A DNA stretch of 6,910 bases, taken from Candidatus Benthicola azotiphorus (GTDB taxonomy: Bacteria > Gemmatimonadota > Gemmatimonadetes > Palauibacterales > Palauibacteraceae). The stretch is taken from the NCBI GenBank assembly GCA_947581745.1, contig CANPVW010000155.1:1-6910 (forward strand), in the 5' to 3' direction. Made by a program: the position numbers and the translations under genes. Positions 4,299 to 6,910 of the stretch are shown in pieces. The notes below the pieces were generated by a model. It was not told the DNA's origin, did no database searches, and saw only the letters and a program-made list of their open reading frames with translations. Each line of letters begins with the position of its first letter. Within the stretch, counting starts at the first letter, position 1.

Positions 4299-5738
4299 AT
4301 GGAGCTGCGGACCAGATTGTGGATCGGTGGCGAATGGGTGGACGGAAGCGACCGCTTCCCCACCGTGAACCCGGCCACCGAGGAAGTGATCGCCGAGATC
4401 GAGGAAGCGGGGCCGGAGGAGGTGGACGCCGCCGTCCGTTCCGCGCGCGAGGCCTTCGAGGACCCCGCGTGGCGCGACATGGATCCGCACCGGCGCGCCG
4501 CCCTGTTGTGGAGGCTGGCGGACCTGGTGGAGGAGAACCTCTCCTTCATCGCGGAGATCGAGACGCGGGACAACGGGAAGCCGTCCTTCGAGTCGGCCAA
4601 GGTCGACCTGCCGTTCGTCGTCGCCAACTTCCGGTACTTCGCCGGGTGGGCCGACAAGCTGTCCGGCGACGTGATCCCGGTGTCGGGACCGTTTCTCAAC
4701 TACACGCTGCGCGAGCCGATCGGCGTGATCGGCGCGATCGTCCCCTGGAACTTCCCTCTGAACATCGCGTCGTGGAAGCTGGCGCCCGCATTGGCGTGCG
4801 GGAACGCCGTCATCCTGAAGCCGGCGGAGGAAACGCCTCTCACCGCCCTGCTGCTCGGCGAGCTCGCTCTGGAGGCGGGCTTCCCGCCCGGCATCGTCAA
4901 CGTGATCCCGGGGCGGGGTCCGGTCACCGGGCAGGCCATGGTGGAGCACCCGGGGATCGACAAGATCGCGTTCACCGGATCCACCGAAACGGGGCGCATC
5001 GTGATGCGGACGGCGGCCGGGAGCCTCAAGAAGGTGTCCCTGGAGCTGGGCGGGAAGTCGCCCAACGTGGTGTTCGCCGATGCCGACCTGGAGGCGGCGG
5101 CGCGCGGCGTCACGACCGGGATCTTCTATGGCAAGGGCGAGGTGTGCGCGGCCGGTTCCCGGCTGCTCGTCCAGTCCTCGGTCAAGGACGAGTTCATGGA
5201 GCGGCTCACCGAACGGGCCGCCTCGATGACGGTCGGCGACCCGACCCACCCGAAGACCCGACTCGGCGCCATCGTGTCCAGGGAGCAGCACCAGCGGGTT
5301 CTGTCCTACATCGAGGCCGGGATCTCCGAGGGAGCCACACTGAGAACCGGGGGCCGGCCGGCCACGGTGGACGGACGCGGCTACTTCGTCGAGGCCACCG
5401 TGTTCGACGATGTGTCACCCGACATGAAGATCGCGCGCGAGGAGATCTTCGGACCGGTGCTCGCCAGCATGGCGTTCGAGGACCTGGACGACGCGGTGGA
5501 ACAGGCCAACCGGACGATCTACGGCCTCGCGGCGGGCGTGTGGACCCGGGACGTGGGCCAGGCGCACCGATTCGCGCGCGGCGTGCGGGCCGGGACCGTG
5601 TGGGTCAACACCTACAACCGCTACGACCCGGCCTCGCCGTTCGGGGGCTTCAAGCAATCCGGATTCGGGCGCGACCTCGGTGAGCGCGCGCTCGAGGAAT
5701 ACACCCAGATCAAGAGCGTGTGGGTGGCGCTCGACTGA
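4299..5738 (+). CDS. NAD(P)-dependent aldehyde dehydrogenase (ALDH superfamily)
   Basis: This complete 479-residue ALDH would oxidise an aldehyde to its carboxylate in the cytoplasm. All expected residues are visible: N151 in VPWNFPLN (oxyanion), K174 in ILKPAEETP (cofactor), FTGSTETGR (225-233, nucleotide binding), general base E249 in LELGGKSPN, nucleophile C283 in GEVCAAGSR, and E382 in EEIFGPV. The C-terminal oligomerisation stretch SPFGGFKQSGFGRDLG is normal. Overall it resembles betaine-aldehyde/phenylacetaldehyde-type dehydrogenases; substrate class cannot be fixed from motifs. One oddity is the segment before the catalytic cysteine, FYGKGEVC, where most relatives have FxNxGQVC. The ATG has AAAGG five bases upstream. 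It sits between crotonase and thiolase genes, so it may supply an acid that is activated to a CoA ester or process a pathway aldehyde. It is a stand-alone ALDH, not a PaaZ-type fusion with a hydratase domain. Confidence 0.95.
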   Translation: MELRTRLWIGGEWVDGSDRFPTVNPATEEVIAEIEEAGPEEVDAAVRSAREAFEDPAWRDMDPHRRAALLWRLADLVEENLSFIAEIETRDNGKPSFESAKVDLPFVVANFRYFAGWADKLSGDVIPVSGPFLNYTLREPIGVIGAIVPWNFPLNIASWKLAPALACGNAVILKPAEETPLTALLLGELALEAGFPPGIVNVIPGRGPVTGQAMVEHPGIDKIAFTGSTETGRIVMRTAAGSLKKVSLELGGKSPNVVFADADLEAAARGVTTGIFYGKGEVCAAGSRLLVQSSVKDEFMERLTERAASMTVGDPTHPKTRLGAIVSREQHQRVLSYIEAGISEGATLRTGGRPATVDGRGYFVEATVFDDVSPDMKIAREEIFGPVLASMAFEDLDDAVEQANRTIYGLAAGVWTRDVGQAHRFARGVRAGTVWVNTYNRYDPASPFGGFKQSGFGRDLGERALEEYTQIKSVWVALD

Positions 5739-5754
5739 TCGGACGGAGCGATCG

Positions 5755-6910
5755 ATGACCGACCGGAAGCCGGACCCTCGGGACGCCCTGATCTGCGGAG
5801 CCGTCCGCACTCCCGTCGGGCGTCACGGAGGAGCGCTCGCGCGGGTCCGCCCCGACGATCTCCTGGCACTCGCGATCGGCGAGCTGGTGCGCCGGACGGG
5901 CGTCCCGACGGACCGCATCGAGGACGTCGTGATGGGCTGTACGAACGGGGCCGGCGAGGACAACCGCAACGTGGCGCGCATGGCCTCGCTGCTCGCCGGG
6001 CTGCCGGTGGAGGTGGCGGGCCAGACCGTGAACCGCCTGTGCGGCTCCGGCCTGCAGTCCGTGATCACGGCGGGGCACGCAATCCGCTGCGGCGAGGGCG
6101 ACGTGTTCATCTCGGGTGGGGTGGAGAGCATGACGCGGGCCCCGTGGGTGACCATGAAGCCGGATTCCGGCTGGGTGCGCGCGGCCCCCGATTCGGCCGA
6201 CTCGACCATCGGGTGGCGGTTCACGAATCCGCTCATGCCCCCGGAGTGGACGATCTCGCTCGGTGAGACGGCGGAGGTGGTGGCGGAGCGCTACGCCGTC
6301 ACGCGAGAGGACCAGGACGCGTTCGCGGTCGAGAGCCAGCGCCGCGCGGCCCGGGCCATCGAGGACGGCCTGTTCGACGCCGAGATCGTCCCCGTCGAGA
6401 TCCCGCGCCGCAAGGGAGAGCCCGAGATCGTATCGCGCGACGAGCACCCGCGGCCCGAAGTGACGCTGGAGGGGCTCGCTCGCCTTCGACCGGCGTTCCG
6501 GGAAGGCGGCACGATCACGGCGGGATCGTCGTCGGGCATCAACGACGGCGCCGCCGCGATCCTCGTGGCCAGCCGGGAGGCGGCCCGCGAGCTCGGACTG
6601 CGGCCGCTGGCCCGGATCGGCGTGGCGGCCGTGGCCGGCGTCGATCCTTCCTGCATGGGCATCGGGCCCGTGCCCGCCGTCCGGAAGGTCCTGGCCCGCT
6701 CCGGGCTCGACATCGACGACGTGGACCTCGTGGAGCTGAACGAGGCGTTCGCCGCCCAGTCGCTGGCCTGCATCCGCGAGCTCGGACTCGACCCCGGGCG
6801 GGTGAACGTGAACGGCGGGGCGATCGCGCTCGGCCACCCGCTGGGCTGCACCGGGGCGCGAATCCTGACGTCACTCGTGTACGAGATGGAACGGCGGGAA
6901 GCGGATACGG
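5755..6910 (+). CDS. Thiolase (acetyl-CoA C-acyltransferase), PcaF/PaaJ-like; C-terminal end cut by window
   Basis: 385 codons are visible of a protein normally about 395-405 residues, so only the last stretch is missing. Thiolases cleave a 3-oxoacyl-CoA with CoA to acetyl-CoA and a shortened acyl-CoA, or run the reverse condensation. Catalytic residues are present: acyl-accepting C96 in NRLCGSGLQS, N329 in ELNEAFAAQ, H361 in GHPLG and C365 in GCTGAR. Several stretches match, from memory, the beta-ketoadipyl-CoA thiolases PcaF/PaaJ rather than FadA or PhbA types: GCTNGAGEDNRNVARMA (61-77), DSTIGWRFTNPLM and DEHPRPEVTLEGLARLRP. That suggests 3-oxoadipyl-CoA or a related dicarboxylic substrate giving acetyl-CoA and succinyl-CoA. 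The ATG at 5755 has GGAG six bases upstream and lies 16 bases after the ALDH stop, so the two are co-transcribed. Subfamily assignment is less certain than the thiolase call. Confidence 0.93.
   Translation, partial: MTDRKPDPRDALICGAVRTPVGRHGGALARVRPDDLLALAIGELVRRTGVPTDRIEDVVMGCTNGAGEDNRNVARMASLLAGLPVEVAGQTVNRLCGSGLQSVITAGHAIRCGEGDVFISGGVESMTRAPWVTMKPDSGWVRAAPDSADSTIGWRFTNPLMPPEWTISLGETAEVVAERYAVTREDQDAFAVESQRRAARAIEDGLFDAEIVPVEIPRRKGEPEIVSRDEHPRPEVTLEGLARLRPAFREGGTITAGSSSGINDGAAAILVASREAARELGLRPLARIGVAAVAGVDPSCMGIGPVPAVRKVLARSGLDIDDVDLVELNEAFAAQSLACIRELGLDPGRVNVNGGAIALGHPLGCTGARILTSLVYEMERREADT

Noticed and set aside
3362..4699. Long minus-strand open frame (445 codons) opposite the crotonase and ALDH genes
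   Set aside because: It is the antisense shadow of two well-supported genes; high-GC coding DNA leaves such frames free of stops. Its translation is rich in His, Arg and Leu with no domain, and its start lies inside the ALDH gene.
4197..5291. Minus-strand open frame of 364 codons opposite the ALDH gene
   Set aside because: Antisense of a complete, motif-perfect ALDH; the His/Arg/Gly-rich reading has no recognisable fold.
5710..6837. Minus-strand open frame of 375 codons opposite the thiolase gene
   Set aside because: Antisense of the thiolase; no domain, no SD-supported start.

Overview
The window comes from a high-GC bacterium. All six genes use G/C-ending codons heavily and have Shine-Dalgarno (SD)-type start sites or plausible ones. 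Nothing seen fixes the lineage. A compact NfeD/FloA/small-membrane-protein operon beside acyl-CoA metabolism genes would fit a soil or sediment phylum such as Gemmatimonadota, Acidobacteriota or a relative, but that is inference. No rRNA, tRNA, CRISPR array, insertion sequence or phage gene was recognised.

Left part (1-737, minus strand): the N-terminal part of a GAF-domain sensor protein. One GAF domain is complete, followed by a helical linker and the beginning of a second GAF-like unit; the gene runs off the left edge. The stretch 738-880 separates it from the next gene and holds an AT-rich imperfect palindrome with TGTGA/TCACA arms.

Centre-left (881-3088, minus strand): a three-gene membrane operon read right to left. 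It comprises a short NfeD-family protein (one membrane segment plus an OB-fold), the flotillin-like scaffold FloA, and an uncharacterised 228-residue protein. That last protein has a membrane-anchoring N terminus, a long probably disordered middle and a short conserved-looking C-terminal motif. Its ATG lies one base after the floA stop, so the two are probably translationally coupled.

Divergent control region (3089-3421): 333 bp between the NfeD gene and the rightward operon. Each direction has a candidate promoter with the same CTAGGTT element at its -10. The rightward one also carries a perfect 6+6 bp inverted repeat between its -35 and -10, placed as a repressor operator would be.

Right part (3422-6910, plus strand): an acyl-CoA/aldehyde catabolism operon. 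It encodes an enoyl-CoA hydratase/isomerase (crotonase) with both catalytic glutamates, an NAD(P)-dependent aldehyde dehydrogenase with all key residues, and a thiolase cut by the right edge. The thiolase shares diagnostic stretches with beta-ketoadipyl-CoA/3-oxoadipyl-CoA thiolases (PcaF/PaaJ). Together they could oxidise an aldehyde to an acid and beta-oxidise the CoA ester to acetyl-CoA, as in the lower part of phenylacetate or another aromatic or dicarboxylate pathway. The exact substrate cannot be read from this window.

The most under-described item is the third gene of the FloA operon. The most testable regulatory item is the operator-like palindrome in the crotonase promoter. No wholly novel multi-gene system is evident.
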